64,000 bases of DNA, taken from Inia geoffrensis. Lineage: Eukaryota > Chordata > Mammalia > Artiodactyla > Iniidae. The DNA lies in assembly GCA_036417435.1 (NCBI GenBank), contig CM070903.1, positions 62,001 through 126,000 of the forward strand, in the 5' to 3' direction. Made by a program: the position numbers and the translations under genes. Shown here piece by piece: positions 32,488 to 45,844 of this stretch. The notes below the pieces were generated by a model. The model made no database searches, was not told the origin of the DNA, and was given only the letters and a program-made list of their open reading frames with translations. Within the stretch, counting starts at the first letter, position 1, and every line of letters starts with the position of its first letter.

Positions 32488-34448
32488 GGAGAGGGGGAAG
32501 ATGGCGGAAGAGTAAGACACAGAGATCACCTTCCTCCCCACAGATACACCAGAGATACATCTACACGTGGAACAACTCCTACAGAACATCTGTTGAACGC
32601 TGACAGAAGACCTCAGACCTCCTGAAAGGCAAGAAACTCCCCACGTACCTGGGTACGACAAAAAGAAAAAAAGAATAAACAGAGACAAAAGAATAGGGAC
32701 GGACCCTGCACCAGTGTGAGGGAGCTGTGAAGGGGGAAAGGTTTCCACACACTAGGAAGCCACTTCTCGGGCAGAGACTGTGGGTGGCAGAGGGGGAAAG
32801 CTTCGGGGCCACGGAGGAGAGCGCAGCCACAGGGGTGCGGAGGACAAAGTGGAGAGATTCACGCACAGAGGATCGGTGCCGACCGGCACTCACCATCCCG
32901 AGAGTCTTGTCTGCTCCCCCGCTGGGGCAGGCGGGGCTGGGAGCGGAGGCTTGGGCTTCGGTCGGAGTGCAGGGAGAGGACTGGGGTTGGCAGCCTGAAC
33001 ACAGCCTGCAGGGCGTTAGTGCACCACGGCTGCCCGGCAGGGAGTCCGGGGAAAAGTCTGGACCTGCCGAAGAGGCAAGAGACTTCTTCTTTGTTCTTTG
33101 TTTCCTGGTGCGCGAGGAGAGGGGATTCAGAGCGCTGCTTAAAGGAGCTCCAGAGATGGGCGCGAGCCGCGGCTAAAAGCGCGGACCCCAGAGACGGGCA
33201 TGAGCCACTAAGGCTGCTGCTGCTGCCACTAAGAAGCCTGTATGCGAGCACAGGTCACTATCCACACCCCCTTCCGGAGAGCCTGTGCAGCCCTCCACTG
33301 CCAGGGTCCCGGGATCCAGGGACATTCCCCGGGAGAACTCACGGTGATCCTGAGGCTGGTGCAACGTCATGGCGGCCTCTGCCGCCGCAGGCCCGCCCCG
33401 CGCTCCGTGACCCTCCCTACCCCTGGCCTGAGTGAGTCTAGCCCCCCAATCAGCGGCTCCTTTAACCCCGTCCTGTCTGAATGAAGAACAGATGCCCTCC
33501 GGCGACCTACACGCAGAGGCGGGGCCAAATCCAAAGCTGAGCCCTGGGAGCTGTGTGAACGAAGAAGAGAAAGGGAAATCTCTCCCAGCAGCCTCAGAAG
33601 CAGCGGATTAAAGGTCCGCGATCAACTTCACGTACCTGCATCTGTGGAATACCTGAATAGAAAACGAATCATCTCAAACTGAGGAGGTGGACGTTGAGGG
33701 CAAATTTATGATTTTTTCCCCTTTTCCTCTTTTTGTATGTGTATGCTTCTGTGTGAGATTTTGTCTGTATAGCTTTGCTTTCACCATTTGTCCTAGGGTT
33801 CTATCTGTCCTTTTTGTTTGTTTTTTCTACTTTTTAAAAAATATTTTCTTAATAATTATTTTTTATTTAATAAGTATTTTATTTTACCTTTATTTTATTT
33901 TCTATTGTCCTATTTCTTTCTTTCTTTCTACTTTTTCTCCCTTGTATTCTGAGCTGTGTGGATGAAAGGCTCTTGGTGCTGCCGCCAGGAGTCAGTGATG
34001 TGCCTCTGAGGTGGGAGAGCCAAATTCAGGACACTGGTCCACAAAAGACCTCCCAGCTCCATGTAATATCAAATGGTGAAAATCTCCCAGAGATCTCCAT
34101 CTCAACACCAACACCCAGCTTCACTCAATGACCAGCAAGCTACAGTGCTGGACAACCTATGCAAAACAACTAGCAAGAGAGGAACACAACCCCACCCATT
34201 AGCAGAGAGGCTGCCTAAAATCATAAGTCCACAGACACCCCAAAACACACCACCAGACGTGGACCTGCCCACCAGAAAGACAAGCTCCAGCCTCATCCAC
34301 CAGAACACAGGCACTAGTCCCCTCCACCAGGAAGCCTACACAACCCACTGAACTAACTTTAGCTGCTGGGGAAAGACACCAAGAACAACGGGAACTACGA
34401 ACCTGCAGGCTGCAAAATGGAGACCCCAAACACAGTAAGATAAGCAAA

Positions 34449-35356
34449 ATGAGAAGACAGAAAAACACACAGCAGAAGAAGGAGCAAGATAAAAACCCAC
34501 CAGACCTAACAAATGAAGAGGAAATAGGCAGTCTACCTGAAAAAGAATTCAGAATAATGATAGTAAAGATGATCCAAAATCTTGGAAATAGAATAGAGAA
34601 AATGCAAGAAACATTTAACAAGGACCTAGAAGAACTAAAGAGGAAACAAGCAACGATGAACAACACAATAAATGAAATTAAAAATACTCTAGATGGGATC
34701 AATAGCAGAATAACTGAGGCAGAAGAACAGATAAGTGACCTGGAAGATTAAATAGGGGAAATAACTACTGCAGAGCAGAATAAAGAAAAAAGAATGAAAA
34801 GAAATGAGGACAGTCTCAGAGACCTCTGGGACAACATTAAACCTCTGGGACAACATTAAACATATTCGAATTATAGGGGCTCCAGAAGAAGAAGAGAAAA
34901 AAGGAAGGGACTGAGAAAATATTTGAAGAGATTATAGTTGAAAATTTCCATAATATGGGAAAGGAAATAGTTAATCAAGTCCAGGAAGCACAGAGAGTCC
35001 CATACAGGATCAATCCAAGGAGAGACACACCAAGACACATATTAATCAAACTGTCAAAAATTAAATACAAAGAAAACATATTAAAAGCAGCAAGGGAAAA
35101 ACAACAAATAACACACAAGGGAATCCCCATAAGGTTAACGGCTGAGCTTTCAGCAGAAACTCTGCAAGCCAGAAGGGACTGGCAAGAGATATTTAAAGTG
35201 ATGAAGGAGAAAAACCTACAACCAAGATTACTCTACCCAGCAAGGATCTCCTTCAGATTTGATGGGGAAGCTAAAACCTTTACAGACAAGCAAAAGCTGA
35301 GAGAGTTCAGCACCACCAAACCAGCTTTACAACAAATGCTAAAGGATCCTCTCTAG
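34449..35356 (+). pseudogene. L1 ORF1 (RNA-binding chaperone), broken
   Basis: Encodes the trimeric nucleic-acid chaperone that coats L1 RNA. 34449-34751 is the basic N terminus and coiled coil ('IVKMIQNLGNRIEKMQETF', 'INSRITEAEEQISDLED'), ended by TAA at 34749-34751. The RRM and C-terminal domain resume in another frame at about 34955-35356 ('INPRRDTPRHILIKLSKIKY', 'QARRDWQEIFKVMKE', 'LLYPARISFRFDGEAKTF'). An exact 19-bp tandem duplication (34822-34840 and 34841-34859) explains the frame change, and the stop before it is a second lesion. Upstream sequence from about 34.39 kb may hold the original start. No functional product is expected. Confidence 0.92.
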
Positions 35357-35410
35357 GTCTGACACACAAGAGAAGGAAAAGGCCTATAATAACAAACCCA
35401 AAACAATTAA

Positions 35411-38400
35411 GAAAATGGGAATAGGAACATACATATCAATAATTACCTTAAATGTAAATGGATTAAATGCTCCCACCAAAAGACACAGACTGGCTGAATG
35501 GATACAAAAACAAGACCCATATATATGCTGTCTACAAGGCACCCACTTCTGACCTAGAGACACATACAGAGGGAAAGTGAGCGGATGGAAAAAGATATTC
35601 CATGCAAATAGAAACCAAAAGAAAGCTGGAGTAGGAATTCTCATATCAGACAAAATAGACTTTAAAATAAAGACTATTAGAAGAGACAAAGAAGGACACT
35701 ACATAATGATCAAGGGATCGATCCAAGAAGAAGGTATAACAATTGTAAATATTTATGCACCCAACATAGGAGCACCTCAATACATAAGACAAATACTAAC
35801 AGCCATAAAAGGGGAAATCAACAGTAACACATTCATAGTAGGGGACTTTGACACCCCACTTTCACCAATGGACAGATCATCCAAAATGAAAATAAATAAG
35901 GAAACACAAGCTTTAAATGATACATTAAACAAGATGGACTTAATTGATATTTATAGGACATTCCATCCTAAAACAACAGAATACACATTTTTCTCAAGTG
36001 CTCATGGAACACTCTCCAGAATAGATCATATCTTGGGTCACAAATCAAGCAACGGTAAATTTAAGAAAACTGAAATTGTATCTTTTCTGACCACAACACT
36101 ATGAGACTAGATATCAATTACAGGAAAAGATCTGCAAAAAAATACAAACACATGGAGGCTAAACAATGCACTACTTAATAACGAAGTGATCACTGAAGAA
36201 ATCAAAGAGGAAATTTAAAAATACCTAGAAACAAATGACAGTGGAGACAGGACGACCCAAAATCTATGGGATGCAGCAAAAGTAGTTCTAAGAGGGAAGT
36301 TTATAACAATACAATCCTACCTTAGGAAACAGGAAACATCTCGAATAAACAACATAACCTTGCACCTAAAGCAATTAGAGAAAGAAGAACAAAAAAACCC
36401 CAAAGTTAGCAGAAGGAAAGAAATCACAAAGATCAGATCAGAAGTAAAAGAAAAAGAAATGAAGGAAACGATAGCAAAGATCAATAAAACTAAGCTGGTT
36501 CTTTGAGAAGATAAACAAAATTGATAAACCATGAGCCAGACTCATCAAGAAAAAAAGGGAGAAGACTCAAATCAATAGAATTAGAAATGAAAAAGGAGAA
36601 GTAACAACTGACACTGCAGAAATACAAAAGATTATGAGAGATTACTACAAGCAACACTATGCCAATAAAATGGACAAACTGCAAGAAATGGACAAATTCT
36701 TAGAAATGCACAACGCACCAAGACTGAATTAGGAAGAAATAGAAAATATAAACAGACCAATCACAAACACTGAAATTGAAACTGTGATTAAAAATCTTCC
36801 AACAAACAAAAGCCCAGGACCAGATGGCTTCACAGGTGAATTCTATCAAGCATTTAGAAAAGAGCTAACACCTATCCTTCTCAAACTCTTCCAAAATATA
36901 GCAGAGGGAAGAACACTCCCAAACTCATTCCACGAGGCCACCATCACCCTGATACCAAAACCAGACAAGGATGTCACAAAGAAAGAAAACTACAGTCCAA
37001 TTTTACTGATGAACATAGATGCAAAAATACTCAACAAAACACTAGCAAACAGAATCCAACGGCACATTAAAAGGATCATACACCATGATCAAGTGTGGTT
37101 GATTCCAGGAATGCAAGGATTCTTCAATATACGTAAATCAATCAATGTGATACACCATATTAACAAATTGAAGGAGAAAAACCTTATGGTCATCTCAATA
37201 GATGCAGACAAAGCTTTTGACAAAATTCAACACCCATTTATGATAAAAACCCTCCAGAAAGTAGGCATAGAGGGAACTTTGTCAACATAATAAAGGCCAT
37301 ATATGACAAACCCACAGCCAGCGTCGTCCACAATGGTGAAAAACTGAAAGCATTTCCACTAAGATCAGGAACAAGACATGGTTGCCCACTCTCACCACTA
37401 TTATTCAACATGGTTTTGGAAGTTTTAGCCACAGCAATCAGAGAAGAAAAAGAAATAAAAGGAATCCAAATCGGAAAAGAAGTAAAGCTGTCACTGTTTG
37501 CAGATGACGTGATACTAACCATAGAGAATCCTAGAGATGCTACCAGAAAACCACTAGAGCTAATCAATGAATTTTGTAAAGTAGCAGGATACAAAATTAA
37601 TGCACAGAAGTCTCTGGCATTCCTATACGCTAATGATGAAAACATCTGAAAGTGAAATCAAGAAAACACTCCCATTTACCATTGCAACAAAAAGAATAAA
37701 ATATCTAGGAATAAACCTACCTAAGGAGACAAAAGACCTGTATGCAGAAAATTATAAGACACTGATGAAAGAAATTAAGGATGATACAAAGAGATGGAGA
37801 GATATACCATGTTCTTGGACTGGAAGAATCAACATTGTGAAAATGACTCTACTACCCAAAGCAATCTACAGATTCAATGCAATCCCTGTCAAACTACCAG
37901 TGGCGTTTTTCACAGAACTAGAACAAAAAATTTCACAATTTGTATGGAAACACAAAAGACCCCAAATAGCCAAAGCAATCTTGAGAACGAAAAACAGAAC
38001 TGGAGGAATCAGGCTCCCTGACTTCAGACAATACTACAAAGCTACAGTAATCAAGACAGTATGGTACTGGCACAAAAACAGAAATATAGATCAATGGAAC
38101 AGGATAGAAAGCCCAGAGATAAACTCACGCATATATGGTCATCTTATCTTTGATAAAGGAGGCAGGAATGTACGGTGGAGAAAGGACAGCCTCTTCAATA
38201 AGTGGTGCTTGGAAAACTGGACAGGTACATGTAAAATTATGAGATTACATCACTCCCTAACACCATACGCCAAAATAAGCTCAAAATGGATGAAAGACCT
38301 AAATGTAAGACCAGAAACTATCAAACCCTTAGAGGAAAACATAGGCAGAACATTCTATGACATAAATCACAGCAAGATCCTTTTTGACCCACCTCCTAGA

Positions 38401-39100
38401 AAAATGGAAATAAAAACAAAAATAAACAAATGGGACCTAATGAGACTGCAAAAGTTTTGCACAGCAAAGAAAACCATAAACAAGACCAAAAGACAACCCT
38501 CAGAATGGGAGAAAATATTTGCAAATGAAGCAACTGACAAAGGATTAATCTCCAAAATTTACAAGCAGCTCATGCACCTCAATAACAAGAAAAACAAACA
38601 ACCCAATCCAAAAATGGGCAGAAGACCTAACTCGACATTTCTCCAAAGAAGATATACAGACTGCCAACAAACACATGAAAGAATGCTCAACATCATTAAT
38701 CATTAGAGAAATGCAAATCAAAACTACAATGAGATACCATCTCACACCAGTCAGAATGGCCATCACCAAAATATCTAGAAACAATACATGCTGGAGAGGG
38801 TGTGGAAAAAAGGGAACACTCTTGCACTGCTGGTGGGAATGTGAATTGGTTCAGCCACTATGGAGAACAGTATGGAGGTTACTTAAAAAACTACAAATAG
38901 AACTACCATATGACCCAGCCATCCCACTACTGGGCATATACCCTGAGAAAACCATAATTCAAAAAGAGTCATGTACCAAAATGTTCATTGCAGCTCTATT
39001 TACAATAGCCAGGAGATGGAAACAACCTAAGTGTCCATCATCGGTTGTATGGATAAAGAAGATGTGGCACATATATACGATGGAATAATACTCAGCCATA
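35411..39100 (+). pseudogene. L1 ORF2 (endonuclease/reverse transcriptase), broken
   Basis: ORF2p nicks target DNA and reverse-transcribes L1 RNA. The start near 35418 gives the typical 'YISIITLNVNGLNAPTKRHR', but a stop follows the 'CCLQGTHF' box. The endonuclease continues at 35577-36104 ('HANRNQKKAGVGILISDK', 'GDFDTPLSPMDRSS' with Asp where Asn is usual, 'LSRIDHILGHKSS') and shifts frame before the SDH motif. RT pieces lie at 36784-37290 ('[14 protein letters not shown]', '[14 protein letters not shown]') and 37410-37649 (catalytic 'FADDVIL'). The C-terminal part is at 37600-38706 and about 38675-39090. At least five frame breaks or stops; it cannot make a full protein. Confidence 0.94.
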
Positions 39101-39594
39101 AAAAGAAACGAAATTGAGCTATTTGTAATGAGGTGGATGGACCTAGAGTCTGTCATACAGAGTGAAGTAAGTCAGAAGGAGAAAGACAAATACCGTATGC
39201 TGACACATATATATGGAACTTAAGGGAAAAAAAAGTCATGAAGAACCTATGGGTAAGACAGGAATAAAGACACAGACCTACTAGAGAATGGACTTGAGGA
39301 TATGAGGAGGGGGAAGGGTAAGCTGGGACGAAGTGAGAGAGTGGCATGGACATATATACACTACCAATCGTAAAATAGATAGCTAGTGGGAAGCAGCCGC
39401 ATAGCACAGGGAGATCAGCTCGGTGCTTTGTGACCACCTAGAGGGGTGGGATAGGGAAGGTGGGAGGGAGGGAGACGCACGAGGGAAGAGATATGGGAAC
39501 ATATGTATATGTATAGCTGATTCACTTTGTTATAAAGCAGAAACTAACACAACACTGTAAAGCAACTTTACTCCAATAAAGATGTAAAAAAAAA

Positions 39595-40261
39595 TATGCT
39601 TATTCTACCTAAAGCCATCAACAGACAGTGCCAGGAAAACTAGACACCAGTCTCCAAAGAACGACACTGGTCACCATCTACACTGCACATAAAACTAACC
39701 AAAAGTGCACAGTATTCCACATTAAACCCTTTCTCTCCTGAGTCCCCTGAAGATGCACCCCACCCACCCAGCAGTCAGCTGCACAGGAAGATTCTCCACA
39801 CTCGCTCATTTTTTCCTCTTGTGGAGTCTCCTCACCAGTGGTTCCTGTGAAAACCCAGCTCCTGTCAGTGTGGACAATGCCTCATGGTCCAGAAACCTAG
39901 GCCCTGACAGGAGATAAAGCTCCTGTCTGCTTGTCACAGAGCAAAGTCTGTGGGCAGGGTGCACCTGTGCCCCCAGGGTCACACAGGTGGGTTTGGCGCC
40001 CCCCTGTGGGATGTGAGAAAAGTGCCGGGAGTGCCACACTCACAACCCCAGAGGCCTCATCTGGAAGGCAGGTCTGCTGTATATACTAAGTTTGTTAATC
40101 CAAACTGAAACGGAGCCAAGTATCTCACTGTGTCTCCCCAAAAGATGGTTAAGGAGCAATTAATTACAAACCATATGTCATGAAATAAATGTAGACACAA
40201 ACTTTATGACTTAAAACAAAATTCACTCAAAATGCCCATAGACAAATTTAAATTACCAAAC
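39595..40261 (+). repeat. Block beta, copy 2, right part with decayed CpG unit
   Basis: Resumes the old L1 cut by the young L1, then 39.71-40.06 kb carries the CpG-unit equivalents ('tcctgtgaaaacccagctcctgtcagtgtgg', 'tggcgcccccctgtggga' at 39994-40011). It continues to 'aaggagcaattaattacaaacc', 'aaatgtagacacaaactttatg' and 'cccatagacaaatttaaatt', and passes directly into block alpha2 with no SINE at the point where beta1 and beta4 have one. Confidence 0.85.
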
Positions 40262-40746
40262 TATAAAAATCCTAGGAAAAAAAAGGTAATCTACATGACT
40301 TTGGGTCTGGTGACCTTATTCAGAAAACCGAAGACAAACCACAAACTGCAAGAAACTATTTCCAAAACACATATCTGATAAAGGATTTGTACTCAAATTA
40401 TGCCAACAACGCAATTAAAATTTGGTAAAGATTGAAACACACACCTGGCCCAAGAAGATAAACAGGCAATAAATAAGCATACAAGAAAAAACTCAAGTTG
40501 CTGGTGGAATGCATGTACAACCAACTTTGGAAGACAGTTTGGCAGTTTTTTCCAAATCTAAAAAGTCTCACCTTAGGATCCAAGAAGTGTACCTCTTGTA
40601 TTTAGACAACTGCTTTGAAAAACTGTGTTCAAACCAAAACTAGCATCAAGTAATGCACAGCAGCTCTATTCATAATGGCTAAAAACTTAAAGTTATCAGG
40701 ATGTCCTCTGTAGATGAATTCATAAGCAAACTAGGGCACATACATG

Positions 40747-41490
40747 TCAAGGGGAACAGAATATGCCACCCCAAAATATGCCCATTTGACAAAAGGATTA
40801 TTTTGGACTGATTAATTTAAGAAACAGCAGACCCAGGAGAATCTTTCAAAACCAACTAGGAAATGCCCTTTTAGGAGGTAAATTTACATTTATTAAGGAT
40901 ATCTCCATTTGTAAAGGTATGTCCCTCGCTGGACCAGGAATTGAATGATGATTAAATATCAAGAAAAGCTTGTTGGGACGTCCCTCCTGGTCCAGTGGTT
41001 AAGAATCCATGTTCCCAATGCATGGGACCAGGGTTCAATCCCTGGTCAGGGAACTAGATCCCGCATGCTGCAATTAAGAGCCCGCATGCCGCAACTAAAG
41101 ATTCCACAGGCCGCAACTAAGACCCAGCACAGCCAAATAAATAAAAGTTTTTTTTAAAAAAAAAGCTTGTCAATGAAATAGGCCTGGATGTAAATCTGTG
41201 TAACAACCTTACTCTTGTTTACTGGGCTTTGCCTAATAACATCCCTTAAATGGCTGCCTCCATTCCCTAACATCTTTTTTTGTTCTCAGCAGAAGTATTT
41301 GAGGAAACGGCTTGGGCCATTTCAGGGAATGACTCAGTTTTCCTGGGTAGCTTTCAAGTATACAGGAGGTACGCATGGTATATAGTAAACTTCTGATTGT
41401 TTTCTCCAGTTCGTCTCTTTTTCATTACAAGGGGGATCTCAATAAAGAACACAGAAGTGTAGAGGGAAAATTATTTTTCCTCTCATATAC
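40747..41490 (+). mobile_element. ERVL/MaLR-like LTR (alpha2 copy)
   Basis: Same start ('tgtcaaggggaacag'), same internal 'ggccatttcagggaatgactcag', 'agtaaacttctg' and 'attacaagggggatctcaa', and the same L1 insertion point as 6702-7255. The SINE at 40975 lies inside it. Confidence 0.7.
40975..41160 (+). mobile_element. tRNA-derived SINE private to alpha2
   Basis: 'gggacgtccctcctggtccag', B box 'gggttcaatccc', 'cagggaactagatcccgc', 'gccgcaactaa', 'gacccagcacagcc' and an A/T tail. It belongs to the same subfamily as the SINE at 8939. AAAAGCTTGT flanks it at 40964-40973 and 41161-41170; alpha1 has the empty site near 6926. Confidence 0.95.
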
Positions 41491-44400
41491 ATGCAGTGTG
41501 ATAGTATTCATAGATATAAAGGAATGGATCATCAACTCGCGCCCCCCCCCAAAAAAAAAAAGATGCATCTAACACATTGCTAAGTGAAAGAATCCAGTCT
41601 GAAGTGCTACACACTGTATGACCTCATTTATATGACATTCTAGAAAAGGCAAAACTGACCTGGTAAACAGTGTACGGAATATGTGGTTGAAATAGTCCAT
41701 ATGATACTTTAGTGGTGAATACCTGTCACTATGCATTTGGCTACACCCACAGATTTTTACAACCCAACGAGTAATTTACAATCTATTCAAACTTAGCTAC
41801 TTAGGATATGGGAGTGTCAAAGACTGGGATACAGAATGTAACAAAGAATCTAACTGATTCAGAGATGTATGAAAAAACTCACTGTTGGTAGTGGGACAAA
41901 TGGGCTGATATGAGTTAACTTTGGAAATGTACAGAATCTGTAGACCAAAGACAAAATGTGCCATACATACACAGTGGGCTCAATGTTCTTTCCCATGAGG
42001 GGTAGCAGCTAACAGTACTGAAACTACTATATCAGTCATCAAATGGAACAAGCACTGAATTTAATAACTGACAAATGGTGGAAGCCAGGTTTCTTACCAC
42101 TGGAGTGGGAAGTCACGGACAAACAAAGGGAGAAGGTTACAATATCCATGTCATAACAGATCCGGTTGGAGATATCAGTATAAACTATCTTTAGCCTACA
42201 CATAGTTCTACATGGAAATCTTTATAATTATGTGTATATGCATAGGCTGGGATACATGCATATATTTCTATGTACTGTCAGCTGAGCATATTTAGCTCCC
42301 ACATGTAAGTTTTTAATACCATTCTCTAATAAAAGGAACAAGGGCTCTTTGAAGAAAGGGCTGATGCTAGGACTGAGACAGTAAATATATGAAGCAGGAT
42401 AATCTTAAAATAGCACGAAGTAAAGACGTACCAAAATTTTTTTAAACTCACAAAAGAAAAATTACGTAAAATGAAAACAAGAGCAAATGGAAAAATCTCT
42501 CAACAGCCAAAGCAAGAATTAACTAAGCAGTCTAATAATGTAATGTAGTGCTGGATTATAACCAAAAGTTTACAATAATTATTCAGGTGTCCAAACTGGC
42601 AAAAATAAATTACATAGTTTTTGATGAATGGTGTTAAATAGAAATGTCCTATGCAGAAAGCTGCTAAACAATGTATATAGCCACTCAGCTATCCATCAAG
42701 GATGTGAAGCTAACCCCTCTCTCCTCAAGTGTGGCTTCTGCATTATGACTGCCTCCTACATAAGACACACAGGATGGACATGGGAAAAAAGTAACCTCAC
42801 TGTGGGAAAACTTGACAAACATTACCTCAGCTAGGTGACCAAAATTACGAATATAAGGGAGAAGTTCCCTTAAGAGCCCGTCCTCTTGATATATAGTGAA
42901 GAGGAAGCACTTCACCTCTGTGGTCTGCTTTTTCAAAGCCACGTCTAACCACGAGAAAACCACCAAGCAAATCCCAGTGCCCGGCAGTCTATACAATACC
43001 TGAGCAGCCCTCCTCCATGCCATCAAGGTCATGGAAACAAGGAGAGTCTGAGCAACTGTCAGAGCCCAGAAGAGACTAAACAGACATCATGACCCCATGT
43101 CCTCTGAGACCCTGGAACAAGGAAAGGTATAACAAAGGGAACGTGAATAGGGACTTCAGTTAATAGTAAAGTATCAGTATTTGTTCATTATTTGTCATGA
43201 TTCTGTAGAAAATTAGGAAAAATTAAACGTCAAATAAGAGAAACCTACTGTAACAAACTGGAAATCTAGAGGAGAAGGGGGATTTCTTTGTAAAAACACA
43301 ATACCAAAATGGACCCTAAATTAAGGAAAACACAAAAAGGCCAATTAGCCACTGAGGAACCTCTTCCCCTACTCGCTATCCTATCACTGTTCCAGGCTTT
43401 CCCTCTCCCGGGACAGGGAGGGAGCAGGGACAGAGCTGTTTGGCAGCTCCCCTAGTATATGACCCCACCCAGTGTCTTCACCTCCCCCAGCCACACCTAC
43501 CCAGTGGGGACACCTGAGAAAGGGTCAGGGATTATTAACTCAGATGTATCAACCAGGACTTTTTCTTTTCCCAGCGACTGGACACACTTACGGAAGTAAA
43601 ATAAATTAGTATTTATTGTAAGGGTAGAAATACATTAATACTTGCAAGTGGCAAGTTGAAGAATAGGTTTGGACCTGGCAGGTCCAGGGGCTCACACTGT
43701 CTCAGTGTGACCTTGCTTCTCTCCAAACCTTTGTCCCGCTAAGTGCCTTTGGGGGACCCCATTCACAGGCACAGGCTCTCTCACTGCCCTTGGGCCAACG
43801 GCAGTTCTAGGCTGACAACCACTCACCATCCATTTTCCGAGAAAGAGTTTCTCCTTTTCTTGGATTCCAAGAAAGTCATGGTTTTAAATGCCTTTGGTCT
43901 GGCTTGAGTTGCATTCTCATCCTTGACCTATCACCAGAAGATGGAAAATGGGACTGGCTAGATGTGGATTGTAAACCCATCTTAGAGCTGGGTGCAACTT
44001 GGGGTCATCCTTCTGGAACTGTCTGGACTGGAAGCAGGTGAGATGTAATTCCCAAAGGAAAACTGAGGCACCAGACTTGGGCCTGAGAACAGATGCTGGT
44101 TGGGAGAAAGCAGCAGATTCTATGTCAATCACAGCTCACTGCACAGCACAGAATCTGACATAAAAGGAAGAAAGGGGTTCACTTAGCGTCAGGGGCTGCA
44201 GCGACTCATCCAGTGCTCTTGCTGTCCCTCCCAAGGCTGCAAGAAGTTCTTTCATTTGCTGAAAAGTCAGGATCATTGTGGTGGTAAACTCAGGTCTCTT
44301 TCCGTGGGCATCAGGTCCTCACATCTCAGAGGCTGGCCCAGAACAGCCCATGTGCCCTCAGAAGACACACACACCTCATTCTTGCCCCTGAGAGGTGGGA

Positions 44401-45170
44401 GCCCTGAGTTATGCCATCTCCCTGGCCATATCAATTGCCCATCCCTGAGAAACAATACTGCTCCTTTTCCAGTTTCTTCTCTCTCCTTTACTAAGAGGAA
44501 GAAACCAAATGCTAGGGTGGTAAGGAAACTCTTGTGCAATGAAGTAACGGGAGGCTCGAGAATTATTCCATGCCATGGAACCCATAATCGGCAGGCTTTC
44601 CAGAGGCCACATGGATGCATATGGCTCTCCGAGACAATGGCAGTGGCAGTGTAAACCTCACACTGGGTGGTCCAGTTGCTCCCATATCTTTGATTCTTAA
44701 TGAATATGCATGTCAAAAGTTTCTAACGACTGAAAGGACAAAGGATTGCAGGGCCATGGTCTGCTGCATGGGTGTTGTGTCAGGGCCACACTCCAATGTC
44801 TAGAGGATTATTACCTCTCTTGGCAGCCTATGAGGCCGTGAGCGGGAGGCCTTTTTCTCAGCCACATGCATGTTGGTAGTTGAAACTTCTCAGAGGAATG
44901 TCTACACTGCCCAGGTAGCTCTTGAATTGCCCGGCATCATGGTCAGCTCCGTAACTGTACATGAGGGTCTGACAATGCCCAGGCTGGACTGAGCCAGAGG
45001 ACCACAGATGCCTGCCTGGATAGTCAGAGGTCGAGGGCTGTCCTGCCTGAGGCTTGATCATCTATTCATGCCCACTCAGATGGGACAAAGGATGCCTCCA
45101 GTGCCAGGAGGGCCCCACCAGCCCTCAAGAAGGCAGCATCTGGGGGCTAGCAGGTCACTGCACCCAGTCC

Positions 45171-45271
45171 TGTATAAATCCACTCATGTCCACTGAGTGC
45201 CCTCCTGTCTGGGCTGTGCTGGAACCTGGGGCTGCCCAGGCAGAGTAGGGCCAGCATCACCCTTCCCAGGT
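45171..45271 (+). promoter_or_regulatory. Candidate TATA promoter and splice donor, alpha2 copy
   Basis: TGTATAAATC at 45171-45180 and 'ttcccaggtaggag' with GT at 45270-45271 match the alpha1 site in sequence and spacing. The intervening 90 bp is nearly identical between copies. No downstream exon is recognised. Confidence 0.3.
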
Positions 45272-45534
45272 AGGAGGGCAGAAGGAAACCATGCATGACT
45301 TCTGACACCCTGCCCAATCCTTGACAGAGGTTGAGTTGCATAAGAAACAGTCCGAGACAAGAACAGACATTTCATTCTTCTCTCAGAGCCCAGGACTGGG
45401 GGAAGGGAGGCCAGAAAAACAGTTATTCACCTCAGCTCCCTGACTCCTGTTTGACCCTGGGCAAGTCCTATCCATTCTGGAGGCTTCACAGAGAACGAGA
45501 GGGGAGGGCAATGAGGGCCAATTGTGCTTAAACC

Positions 45535-45745
45535 TAACTCTAACCTTTACCCTAAGAACGCTAACCCCTAACCATAACCCCCTAACAACCCTAGCCCCAG
45601 ACCCCTAGACCCTCGCCACTGACCCCTAAACCCTAATCCCTGACCCTTTAACCACAACCCTCTACCATGACTCTCCAACGATGACCCATAACCCTAAACC
45701 CTGACCCTGGAACCCTCACACTCACTCAGCCCCAGGCCTAAAGCC
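45535..45745 (+). repeat. Interstitial degenerate telomere repeat island in alpha2
   Basis: CCCTAA variants after 'aattgtgcttaaa': CTAACTCTAACC, ACCCTAAGAACG, CCCTAACAACCCTAG, then CCCTGA/CCCTAAA forms. Longer and more decayed than the alpha1 and alpha4 islands. Confidence 0.9.
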
Positions 45746-45844
45746 TGGCCTAGTGGGCGCCGAGGGATGACTGAATGAACTCTCAAATAAACCCAGGAAT
45801 TAAATCTTCCCAACCGTGTATTTAGCAATGGTTTCTTAGATTTG

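Larger units (their letters stand above)
32488..39594 (+). mobile_element. Near full-length L1 (7.1 kb), defective, nested in an older L1
   Basis: Starts with the cetartiodactyl L1 5' end ('gggagagggggaagatggcgg') and has a GC-rich 5'UTR (to about 34.4 kb), ORF1, ORF2, a 3'UTR with AATAAA at 39575-39580 and a short A tail. Both ORFs are broken (see separate entries). The flanks rejoin as one old L1: '...attattaaaatg' before and 'cttattctacctaaagcc' after. Only a short, imperfect AAAATG-like flank copy is visible. A sense frame in the 5'UTR (34073-34351) is open but unrelated to any protein I know. Confidence 0.95.
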
